Of a stretch of 22,073 nt of DNA, positions 1-6,929 are shown in pieces. Under the pieces are notes generated by a model. It was given only the letters and a program-made list of their open reading frames with translations, was not told the DNA's origin and searched no databases. How positions within the stretch are numbered: the stretch's first letter is position 1; the number at the start of each line of letters is the position of its first letter. The position numbers were made by a program, and so were the translations under genes. Origin of the DNA: a virus; IMG/VR virus record IMGVR_UViG_3300046674_000282, positions 1-22,073 of that record; one strand, written 5' to 3'.

Positions 1-755
1 AGCTTGCCCTCGTCGACCAGGGCAGCCTCGACGATCGCCGTACCTGCGTACGTGACCGGGAGGCCCTTCGCCTGCGGGTCGGTCCGGGCCGCGTGGATCA
101 GCTTGGACAGCGACACCGTCGGCTTCTGCGGCGCGGGCAGCGTGGTCGTGGGCGGCTTCGTCCCGAGCCGCTTGGCGATCCGGGCGAGCATCGCCGTCCA
201 GTCCATCCCCGGGCCCCGGGGGTCGACCTTGCCCGGCTGCCAGTCCAGGTGGCGTATGACCGATCGCACCGACCAGCCATGATGCCGACACAGCGCCGCG
301 GTCACCCGCTCGATCGCGAGGAGTTGCGCCTCGGGCCAGGGGTCCTTGTTGTCGCCGAGGTTCTCGCACTCGAAACCGAAGAACGAACGGTTCCCGTCGA
401 CCGTGGCCTGATCATCGAGCGGCGGGGCCTTCTCCGCGATGACCGCGGCCAGCACGTCCGGGTCGCCCAGGCCGGCATGGTTGGCTCGGCCGTAGCCGAC
501 CAGGTAGACCGTGCCGGACTTGGCGATCATGCCGTGGGCGAGCGGGCCGGGCAGGCTCGCGTACCCGTCGCGGACGATCGCCACCGTGGCCTCGGTTCCC
601 CAGGTCACGGTGTGATGGATCATCACACCGTGCACGGGCCCCCACGGGCCCTTGCTGTTGCGGTTGTGGTGCTCCCAGTCGCCGACCTCGACCACGTGCA
701 GGCCCTCGGCCCGCAGCAGGTCCAGGAAAGTGGCGGCACTCGGCGGTGTGGCCAT
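1..755 (-). CDS. Endolysin, N-acetylmuramoyl-L-alanine amidase (C-terminus beyond left edge)
   Basis: This enzyme should cut the amide bond between N-acetylmuramic acid and the stem peptide of host peptidoglycan to release progeny. My own minus-strand translation is open to the window edge for 251 codons. The Amidase_2 fold is shown by the IHH motif (likely zinc ligand H47), by H169 in HLDWQPGK and by D178, which sits where many relatives have Cys. FECENLGD is also typical. A Pro/Thr linker (about residues 201-213) leads into a second domain that begins near residue 214 and resembles the C-terminal wall-binding domain of Streptomyces phage lysins; it is cut off here. I chose the ATG at 755 because GGAG (761-764) lies 5 bases upstream. 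An in-frame ATG at 770 directly follows a terminator-like hairpin and has no ribosome binding site. No holin is visible; it may lie further left. Confidence 0.9.
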   Translation of the reverse strand, partial: MATPPSAATFLDLLRAEGLHVVEVGDWEHHNRNSKGPWGPVHGVMIHHTVTWGTEATVAIVRDGYASLPGPLAHGMIAKSGTVYLVGYGRANHAGLGDPDVLAAVIAEKAPPLDDQATVDGNRSFFGFECENLGDNKDPWPEAQLLAIERVTAALCRHHGWSVRSVIRHLDWQPGKVDPRGPGMDWTAMLARIAKRLGTKPPTTTLPAPQKPTVSLSKLIHAARTDPQAKGLPVTYAGTAIVEAALVDEGK

Positions 756-770
756 CCGAACTCCAGACAT

Positions 771-800
771 GAGAAAGGCCCCGGCCAACAGGCGCGGGGC
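771..800 (-). terminator. Terminator-like hairpin between tail spike and endolysin
   Basis: Read on the minus strand, a 6-bp stem (795-800 with 778-783) continues as a 3-bp stem (791-793 with 784-786). One base is bulged at 794 and the loop is UGUU. The stem is followed by CUUUCUC (777-771), the only T-rich stretch nearby. This fits an intrinsic terminator or attenuator at the end of the tail operon. There is almost no room for a promoter between it and the endolysin start at 755, so partial read-through would be needed to express the endolysin. Confidence 0.55.
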
Positions 801-818
801 GGTGGGTGAGGGGGAGGG

Positions 819-3302
819 TCAGGCCGCGTAGGCGTAGGCGAGGATTGCCGATCCGGCGAACGAGGCCGCCGTGAAAGCCCCGGCGGTGACCGTCGGCGGT
901 GTGGTCTGACCGGAGCTGGTCGCGCCGAGCCCCTGCGCGGAGGAACCGCCGGTGATGAGGCGGCCCGCGCCGATCAGCGACGGCGGCGTGGTCGCGGCGA
1001 CCATGACGCCCAGGTAGTGCAGGCCTGAATACGTCGTCGTGTACGAGGACGCGGTGCCCGCAGTGGCCTGCGCGATCGCCAATGTCTTCGTGGTGTTGGC
1101 CGCCCATGCCGCGCTCGTCGCGTCCGCCGTACGTGCCAGCGCCACGCGGGAGCTGTTGTGCAGGGTGAACCACTGATTGGTCAGGGTGGCGCCGGCGGTG
1201 TTGCCGGAGGTGAAACTGATGTTGGAGATGACGGTGCTCTTGGGCAGCCAGATCGGCACCAGGTACAGCCAGCCGCTGCTGGGCTGGGACTCCCCGCCCG
1301 CCCGCAGGCGGCTGCACGTCTCGTACCTGCCTGACGGCCGCAGCGCGTCCTCGAGCGCCCCGAACCCGGAATCGAACGGACTGGTGTCGGCGCCGGATGA
1401 AGCGTCGGCCACCGCGCCGAAGGTGTTCCCAAACCGGCGGAGCTGGGTGATCGTGTTGGTGATGTTGATGCCCGCGCTGGTGGTGTCCCGCGTACGGACG
1501 TTGCGGATCAGCGGGCGCACCGTGCTGGTGGACACCTGCACTCCGAACCCGGTCAGCGCGTAGGCGTCGCAGTCCTCGACGATCACGTCCGTGCCGTCCC
1601 AGATGTGGAACCCGTTCGCGGCCGCGGCGGTGACCGAGCAGTGCCGGATCGCCACATCCGTCGCGGTCGAGGCGAGTGTGGAGCGAGAGTCGACCGTGAT
1701 GCCCGCGCCCGCCGTGGTGTTGACGTGTACACCGGTCAGCAGGCCGCGGCGCACGCCGAGCTGACTGACCGCCGTGGCGCCGGAGTCGTAGGCGTTGACA
1801 CTGTCGACGGTGTAGTCCTCGACGTCGATCAGCCGCAAGGCCTGGTTGCCGATCCCGCGGGTGACGATGTTGGAGATGGAGACGCCGCCGACGTAGCCCG
1901 TGTCTTCGCCCTCGACGCGGACCGCGGCGTCGTAGCTGCCGCCGCCGGTCATCGTGACGTCGTCGATGATGATGTTGGTCAGGGCCTGGCTTCCCGCGAT
2001 CGACGGCGAGCCCGCGCCCGCCGGTGTGCGATGGGAGGAGCTCGAGGAGTCGAGGGTCCGCATGCGCACGCCCGCGCCGCAGTTGCGCAGCTGCAGGCCG
2101 GAGACGATGACGTCCTGCCAGGTGTAGCCGCCGATGGCGAACTGGGTGAGGTCCTCGCAGCGCAGGTCCCTGACGCGGATGTCCGTGTGGGGCTTGCTCG
2201 GCGAGGCGGAGTGGGAGCCGAACGCGCGCGGCCAGGACGTGGTGCCTGCTGTGCCGGACGGGCCCACGCTGCAGCCCTCGACGAGGATGTCCGTGCACGG
2301 GGTGTCGTCGTACGGACCGAAGCCGCCGAAGTAGCTGCTCCCCTTGGCGAGGTCGATCTGGAACGCCTCGGAGAACGTGCGCGTGCCGTCGGGGTCGAGG
2401 TAGCCGAGCGCGGTGACGTTGATGATCCGGCCGCGCAGGGTGGAGTTCATCTCGATGCCGTGGTACCCGCACACGTCCTTGATCAGGGTGTCGCGGATGG
2501 TGACGCCCTCGGCGTGCCCGATGGAGATGCACATGGCGCTGGTGGCGTACGAGGTGGCCTTCGCGTCCCAGGTGCCGCCCTCGATCAGGATGTTGCCGTG
2601 GCCGGTGTAGACGCCGAGAGCCTGGGCCGCGTCTCCGTTGAGGAGCATGGTGCCGGTGACGCCGCGCTGGATCGTTGCCCCGTCGCACAGCGTCAGGCGG
2701 GTGTTCCGCTTGATCCGCAGCGGGAGCGTGGCGACCTTGTACGTGCCGGGCGGGACGATGACCCAGCCGCCGCCCGCGGTGTAGGCGGCATCGAGGGCGT
2801 CCTGTATTGCGGGGGCGTCGTCGGCGGTGCCGTTGCCGAGTGCGCCGTAGACCTGCGGCACGTAGATGCCGGCCCCGGCCACCCCGTTGATGGGCTCCCC
2901 GCCGACCAGGAGGGTGCCGACGTCCAGGGTGCCGGTGACGTCCAGGTCCCCGGTGACGGTGCCGCCGGTCTTGTCGAGCTTGGAGGCGAGGCCCTCGAGG
3001 GCGCTGGTCGCCGCTTCCCGGCTCGGCTCGTACCAGTCCACGGTGCCGTGCACGCCGTTGTACTCGTACTGGATCGCGGGGACGTCGGCGATCTTGAAGG
3101 TGCGGATCGCGCCGGGTGCGTCCGAGGCGGCGTCGTTGGAGCGGAGTTGGGCGATCGGGGTGGTGCCGTCCTCCTCGTACAGGGCGCTGACGATGGCGCC
3201 GCTGCCGGCGACGCGGACGATGACGGGGTAGTCGGGGACGACGTCGCCGGTGTCGGTGACCAGGACGGCGCCGGGGTTCCCGCCGAAGGTGTAGAGCGGC
3301 AT
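819..3302 (-). CDS. Tail spike with right-handed beta-helix (pectate-lyase superfamily), receptor-binding/depolymerase candidate
   Basis: This 827-residue protein is the probable receptor-binding tail spike. Residues 1-100 form an N-terminal adaptor. Residues 108-135 carry a short Gly/Thr-rich TGGTVTGDLDVTGTL stretch typical of fibre stems. From about 146, VYGALGNGTADDAPAIQDAL followed by VPPGTYKV is the signature entry of the pectate-lyase superfamily beta-helix. Coil-like repeats of the form 'V.I.D..I.' then run to about residue 620. Residues 655-827 look like a separate beta-rich C-terminal domain, possibly for trimerisation or carbohydrate binding. No catalytic residues can be assigned, so enzymatic depolymerisation is inference; binding only is possible. 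The ATG start has AAGGGGG 8-9 bases upstream and begins 16 bases after the preceding gene. Confidence 0.85.
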   Translation of the reverse strand: MPLYTFGGNPGAVLVTDTGDVVPDYPVIVRVAGSGAIVSALYEEDGTTPIAQLRSNDAASDAPGAIRTFKIADVPAIQYEYNGVHGTVDWYEPSREAATSALEGLASKLDKTGGTVTGDLDVTGTLDVGTLLVGGEPINGVAGAGIYVPQVYGALGNGTADDAPAIQDALDAAYTAGGGWVIVPPGTYKVATLPLRIKRNTRLTLCDGATIQRGVTGTMLLNGDAAQALGVYTGHGNILIEGGTWDAKATSYATSAMCISIGHAEGVTIRDTLIKDVCGYHGIEMNSTLRGRIINVTALGYLDPDGTRTFSEAFQIDLAKGSSYFGGFGPYDDTPCTDILVEGCSVGPSGTAGTTSWPRAFGSHSASPSKPHTDIRVRDLRCEDLTQFAIGGYTWQDVIVSGLQLRNCGAGVRMRTLDSSSSSHRTPAGAGSPSIAGSQALTNIIIDDVTMTGGGSYDAAVRVEGEDTGYVGGVSISNIVTRGIGNQALRLIDVEDYTVDSVNAYDSGATAVSQLGVRRGLLTGVHVNTTAGAGITVDSRSTLASTATDVAIRHCSVTAAAANGFHIWDGTDVIVEDCDAYALTGFGVQVSTSTVRPLIRNVRTRDTTSAGINITNTITQLRRFGNTFGAVADASSGADTSPFDSGFGALEDALRPSGRYETCSRLRAGGESQPSSGWLYLVPIWLPKSTVISNISFTSGNTAGATLTNQWFTLHNSSRVALARTADATSAAWAANTTKTLAIAQATAGTASSYTTTYSGLHYLGVMVAATTPPSLIGAGRLITGGSSAQGLGATSSGQTTPPTVTAGAFTAASFAGSAILAYAYAA

Positions 3303-3318
3303 GAACGGTTCCCCCTTC

Positions 3319-3939
3319 TCAGTCGGTCCAGTAGTCGCCGCTGATGTCCACCCACGGGGTGCCGTCGGTGCCCTGGTACCACCAGAGGATGTCGCCGGCG
3401 TCCCCGTACGCGGACGAGGTGGTCGCTTCGAGGATCTCGAGGCGGCCGGAGGCGTCGGTGGTGGTGCCGGCCATCGAGCAGGTTGCGGCGTAGGTCCGCA
3501 GCTCGGTGGGGATCAGGCCGCTGGGGACGGAGCCCAGGTTCACGGCGTTGGCGTCGAGGATGTTCGCGGCGTCGGTGCGCTGGATCCGGCCCTTGAGGTA
3601 GACGTGCGTGGCGTCCTTGACGCGCAGCCCGAGTTCGACGGAGCCCTCCTCGAACCCGGACTTCAGCGTGATGGTGGGCTGCCAGGCCTGCAGCGGCGAG
3701 GACAGCGTCACCCACGTGTTCGCGACCGAGGACGTCTTCATCCACGCGGTGCCGTCCTCGGCGATCACCAGGGTCTGGATGGGGGCGGTGGAGAACCTGC
3801 TGTCGCGGTCGGCCTGGTCCTCGGCGTGCTGGACAAGATGCGGGTCCAGCGCGGTCGCCAGTTCCGCGATGTCTGTGGGGACTTGGGGCGCGTCCCCGCC
3901 GGCGGGGACGGGCAGGTCAGCGAAGCCGATGGTAGCCAA
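3319..3939 (-). CDS. Minor tail/structural protein with TTG start
   Basis: A 206-residue protein between a putative baseplate protein and the tail spike. It starts at a TTG (3939-3937). The choice rests on a strong TAGGAGG (3954-3948) 8 bases upstream and on the N-terminus, (M)ATIGFADLPVPAGGDAPQVP, which I recognise from Streptomyces phage tail genes; the next in-frame Met is residue 67. Residues 25-50 are probably helical (AELATALDPHLVQHAEDQAD) and could form a short coiled coil. The rest looks beta-rich: TWVTLSSPLQAWQ, VYLKGRIQRT, and a Trp-rich end (ILWWYQGTDGTPW). Its position suggests a baseplate or fibre-adaptor component that carries the spike. No enzymatic motif is visible and the exact role is unknown. 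Confidence 0.75.
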   Translation of the reverse strand: MATIGFADLPVPAGGDAPQVPTDIAELATALDPHLVQHAEDQADRDSRFSTAPIQTLVIAEDGTAWMKTSSVANTWVTLSSPLQAWQPTITLKSGFEEGSVELGLRVKDATHVYLKGRIQRTDAANILDANAVNLGSVPSGLIPTELRTYAATCSMAGTTTDASGRLEILEATTSSAYGDAGDILWWYQGTDGTPWVDISGDYWTD

Positions 3940-3951
3940 GGGGGGAGCCTC

Positions 3952-4881
3952 CTAGGTGGCGGAGAAAGTGATGGTGATCTGGCCGCCGGTGAACGCCCCG
4001 TAGTCGGTGGACCCGGTGTCGTAGATGGCCAGTCCGCGGGAACTGCCGGAGGCCAGCGCGCTGCGCCATGAGGAGGGCAGGGTGGCGGTGCCCTTGGCGC
4101 CCACGGACAGGCGCAGCAGCTCCTCAGGGCCGTCGCCCAGGTTGAGCTGCCCGGACGGCGCGGAGGTGTGGTCGTGCAGGTACAGGTGCATGGGCACTTT
4201 GCTGTTACGGCCGGCGCCCCGCTTGCGCGTGAACTTGACCTGCATCCTGGCCACTGTCTTGCCGGAGCAGGCCGACGCGATCGAGGTCCCGTAGAACCAT
4301 CCGCCGCGCCGGTTGCCGCGGCCGGTCCAGTCGCCCTGCGTGGGCGAGGACGCGTACTCGTCGGGGCGCCCGCTGCGCCAGGACCCGGAATCCGTGGGCG
4401 AGATGGTCACGGCCTTCGGCGCCCGGGTCGGCGTCTCGGCCGGTGAGGTGTCGGCGCCGCCGATCTGCGCGTACAGCTGGCCCACCCCGTTGGTGTCCTT
4501 GCGCGTGTACAGCTGGGTGACGGTCTGCCAGCCCGATCCACCTGGGGCGCCGGTGCCCCAGGTGTAGGCGGAGACCGCGATCAGGTCCTGGGCGGCGTCC
4601 GCGGCCAGGGCCCTGATCGTGGCCTCGTCCTGCTCGGCCGGGTCATCACCGAGCCGCCACAGCACTACCGGGCGGGCGCCGAGCTGCACGGCGACCCAGT
4701 CCCCGGCAGCACGGTTGCGGTAGGAGTCCGTGCACGGCACGTCCGGCACGAGAGTGCCGAGCAGGTCGAGGTTGACCTTTCCCTCGGCGGTGACATCCAA
4801 GACCTTCGCGCTGACCTGCTTGGGGGTGCGTGTCCGGGCCTGGTCGGCGAGCGTGGCGCCGAGGAGCTCGGCAGCGTCCAC
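3952..4881 (-). CDS. Minor tail protein (baseplate/adhesin-like C-terminal domain)
   Basis: A 309-residue protein starting with GTG at 4881, which shares one base with the TAG stop of the upstream gene. AAGGAGG (4893-4887) lies 5 bases before the GTG and fixes the start. Residues 1-30 look helical. Residues about 25-80 (KVLDVTAEGKVNLDLLG and later GDWVAVQLGARPVVLWRLG) resemble an OB-fold-like beta domain. A Gly/Ser/Thr-rich middle follows. Residues about 190-309 form a beta-rich domain with GGWFYGTSIASACSGKTVAR and HLYLHDHTSAPSG; this pattern recurs at the C-termini of Streptomyces phage tail proteins and may contact the cell surface. It sits between the DUF5047-like protein and the spike group, so a baseplate role is likely. 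The molecular function is inferred from position only. Confidence 0.72.
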   Translation of the reverse strand: MDAAELLGATLADQARTRTPKQVSAKVLDVTAEGKVNLDLLGTLVPDVPCTDSYRNRAAGDWVAVQLGARPVVLWRLGDDPAEQDEATIRALAADAAQDLIAVSAYTWGTGAPGGSGWQTVTQLYTRKDTNGVGQLYAQIGGADTSPAETPTRAPKAVTISPTDSGSWRSGRPDEYASSPTQGDWTGRGNRRGGWFYGTSIASACSGKTVARMQVKFTRKRGAGRNSKVPMHLYLHDHTSAPSGQLNLGDGPEELLRLSVGAKGTATLPSSWRSALASGSSRGLAIYDTGSTDYGAFTGGQITITFSAT

Positions 4882-6038
4882 TACAGCCTCCTTGCACTGG
4901 TGCGGGTCGTCAGCGACATCGAGGCCGCGCCGAGCGTGCAGGACAGGGAGTCGACGAGGTGCCGCTCCCAGACGTCCGGCTCGGTCTCCACCTCGATCAC
5001 GTCGCCCGGCTCGAGGGCGGGATTGCAGGCCGCGGTCAGGGACAGCGAGTACTGCACGCCGAGGGAGTCGGCGAGCTTGGCCTGGGCGACGTCGTAGGCC
5101 TGGGCGAGGCTGGTGATGACGGCGCTGCTGTAGCGCTGCACGCGCAGCCTCACGTGCCACAGGCCGAGCCGCTGCGGGGCGAGCGGGTCTCCGATCGGAT
5201 CCGGGCCTGCGTAGGTGAGGGAGGTGGGGTCCTGGTCGTAGGCGTAGGCGGGGCCGATCACCGCGTCCCCGGATCCGGCGTCGCCGGTCACGGCCCACAC
5301 GTTTGCCAGGCCCTCGCTGGACTGCTCGGCCTGAGGCTCGATCAGGACGCCGCCCGCGCCGCGGCCGATCCGCCACATCACCGGGTCGGCGAGGGTCGGG
5401 ACGGGGGCGATGGTGATGACGCCGCGTGCGTCCGCGAAGAGCTCCGCAGCCAGGGCCTCGACGATGCCGGTGGAGGTGCCGCTGGAATCGGTGCCCGACG
5501 ACAGCACGGCCCACCGAGTGTCCTCGGCCAGGACCTGAGGCACCAGCGTGTCCGGGTTCACGCCCGCACGCCAGGCGACGGGCACACCGGGCAGTGCTTC
5601 CCCGACGAGGGTTTCGACCAGGGTGCGCGCCGCGCCGGGCCCGACGGTGCGCGCGGTGGGCAGGCCGGCGTCGCGGATCTCGTCCTCGATGCCGGACAGT
5701 TCCACCTCGAGACCCGTGCGGGTCGCCCGCGGGCGGCCGACGGTGTAGCGGCCGGCGGGGAACCAGACGGTCTCGGAGCGCGGCAGCTGGATGCCCTGCC
5801 ACAGCCGCACGTTCGTGCTGATGGGGTTGATCCCGGAGGCGCCCGCCGGGGCGCCGGTGAGGGTGGCCGTGGCGGTGTAGCGGGTCTCTGCCGTACGGCT
5901 CGCGTTGACCTGCGCCGACCCGGCCTGCAGGTCGCAGTCCGTCCAGGTGCGGCCGCCGTCGTTGGACCAGTCCGCCCGGTACGGTCGGCGGACCGCGCCG
6001 GGCAGCGCCGCCAGGACGGCCGCGCTGATGGGCAGCAT
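4881..6038 (-). CDS. DUF5047-like minor tail protein, baseplate hub candidate
   Basis: A 385-residue protein whose ATG (6038) overlaps the upstream stop as TGATG. This suggests translational coupling. The N-terminus MLPISAAVLAALPG followed by RPYRADWSNDGGRTW is the pattern I associate with DUF5047 tail proteins of Streptomyces phages. VWFPAGRYTVGRPR (about 91-104) with LEVELSGIEDEIRDAG (110-125), and the LEPGDVIEVE stretch near 342-351, resemble the beta domains of phage hub proteins (gp27/Tal-like folds). By position, two genes after the tape measure, it is probably the hub or the N-terminal part of the tail tip. No enzymatic motif was seen. The family call is from memory of the sequence style, not from a search. 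Confidence 0.75.
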   Translation of the reverse strand: MLPISAAVLAALPGAVRRPYRADWSNDGGRTWTDCDLQAGSAQVNASRTAETRYTATATLTGAPAGASGINPISTNVRLWQGIQLPRSETVWFPAGRYTVGRPRATRTGLEVELSGIEDEIRDAGLPTARTVGPGAARTLVETLVGEALPGVPVAWRAGVNPDTLVPQVLAEDTRWAVLSSGTDSSGTSTGIVEALAAELFADARGVITIAPVPTLADPVMWRIGRGAGGVLIEPQAEQSSEGLANVWAVTGDAGSGDAVIGPAYAYDQDPTSLTYAGPDPIGDPLAPQRLGLWHVRLRVQRYSSAVITSLAQAYDVAQAKLADSLGVQYSLSLTAACNPALEPGDVIEVETEPDVWERHLVDSLSCTLGAASMSLTTRTSARRL

Positions 6039-6916
6039 CAGAGCACCCCGTGCAGGGCGAGGGACTGGTAGGTCGGATAGCTCGCCGCGACCGCGTCGTA
6101 GGTGGCGAACGCCGCTGCGACCTCGTCGTAGGACCAGCCCGGGATCCGCATGCGCTGGCCGAGGGTGTCGGGCCGTTCCACCTGCAGCACGCCGGCGGTG
6201 AACGTACGGCTCGCGTCCGGTCCGGCGTCCAGTGCCTCGGCCGGATCGGTGACCAGGACGTACATGTCCGGGCGGTGGTACTCGGAGCGGGTCTGAATGA
6301 GGAGTACCCCGGGCGTGGTCAGCAGCGTCCGTACCGCCTCGATCGCCGTGCCCGCCGCGTCGAGGGTGATGTCCGAGGTGGCTGCCGAGTACACGTCCTG
6401 CGCGGCCACCGGATACCGGCTGCCCGCGATCAGGGCCTGGTCGATGCGCGCCGCCCAGGCCAGCTGCGGCCACGCCGTCACGGTGACCCGGGCCGAAGCG
6501 CCGGGCGTGTCCAGCGACTTGAGCCATACGTCGGCGACCGGGTCCGGTGCCGGCACTTCGATACCGAGGGAGGACTCAGGGCCCCAGGTCTCGTCGGCGT
6601 ACTGCGGGCGCGCTGTGTAGGTGACGCCGACCCCGAGGGGCGCTTCGTGGTCGTAGCCCTCGCCGATGCCCTCGATCGCCCAGGCCAGATTCGCCCCCCG
6701 CACGGGCACGGGCGCGGCCGCGCCCGGGTCCTGCCGGGTGATCAGGACGCGGCGCACATCGGCCGCCCCGGCCAGGGGCGTGCCTGCGGTGTAGTCGACC
6801 GCGAGCACGACCCCGGCCCAGGTGGAGTCGACCGCGGCCCTCAGCCAGCCATCGGGGCTGGAGACGGTCTCGGGCGGCTCCACCGGTGGCGCGTCCGGGT
6901 CCACGATCATCGGCAT
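6038..6916 (-). CDS. Minor tail protein, distal-tail (Dit) position
   Basis: A 292-residue protein encoded directly after the tape measure, the usual place for the distal tail protein of siphoviruses. The ATG at 6916 has AAGGGAG 6 bases upstream, and the gap to the tape measure stop is 13 bases. The N-terminal 20 residues are Pro-rich (DPDAPPVEPPETV). The rest alternates short beta-strand patterns, such as WAGVVLAVDYTAGTPL, VTYTARPQYADETWG and ARVTVTAWPQLAW, and ends in a Tyr/Ala-rich helix. I see no catalytic motif. The stop is coupled to the next gene by TGATG. The Dit assignment rests on order alone; 'minor tail protein' is the safer name. Confidence 0.72.
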   Translation of the reverse strand: MPMIVDPDAPPVEPPETVSSPDGWLRAAVDSTWAGVVLAVDYTAGTPLAGAADVRRVLITRQDPGAAAPVPVRGANLAWAIEGIGEGYDHEAPLGVGVTYTARPQYADETWGPESSLGIEVPAPDPVADVWLKSLDTPGASARVTVTAWPQLAWAARIDQALIAGSRYPVAAQDVYSAATSDITLDAAGTAIEAVRTLLTTPGVLLIQTRSEYHRPDMYVLVTDPAEALDAGPDASRTFTAGVLQVERPDTLGQRMRIPGWSYDEVAAAFATYDAVAASYPTYQSLALHGVL

Positions 6917-6929
6917 GCGGTGCTCCCTT

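Noticed and set aside
756-770. ATG at 770 as endolysin start
   Set aside because: It directly follows a terminator-like stem and lacks a Shine-Dalgarno; the ATG at 755 has GGAG at 5 bases and matches the MATP.. start of related lysins.
412-2688. A 758-codon minus-strand frame overlapping the tail spike and endolysin
   Set aside because: It is extremely Arg/His/Pro-rich, spans two well-supported genes in another frame, and has no ribosome binding site.
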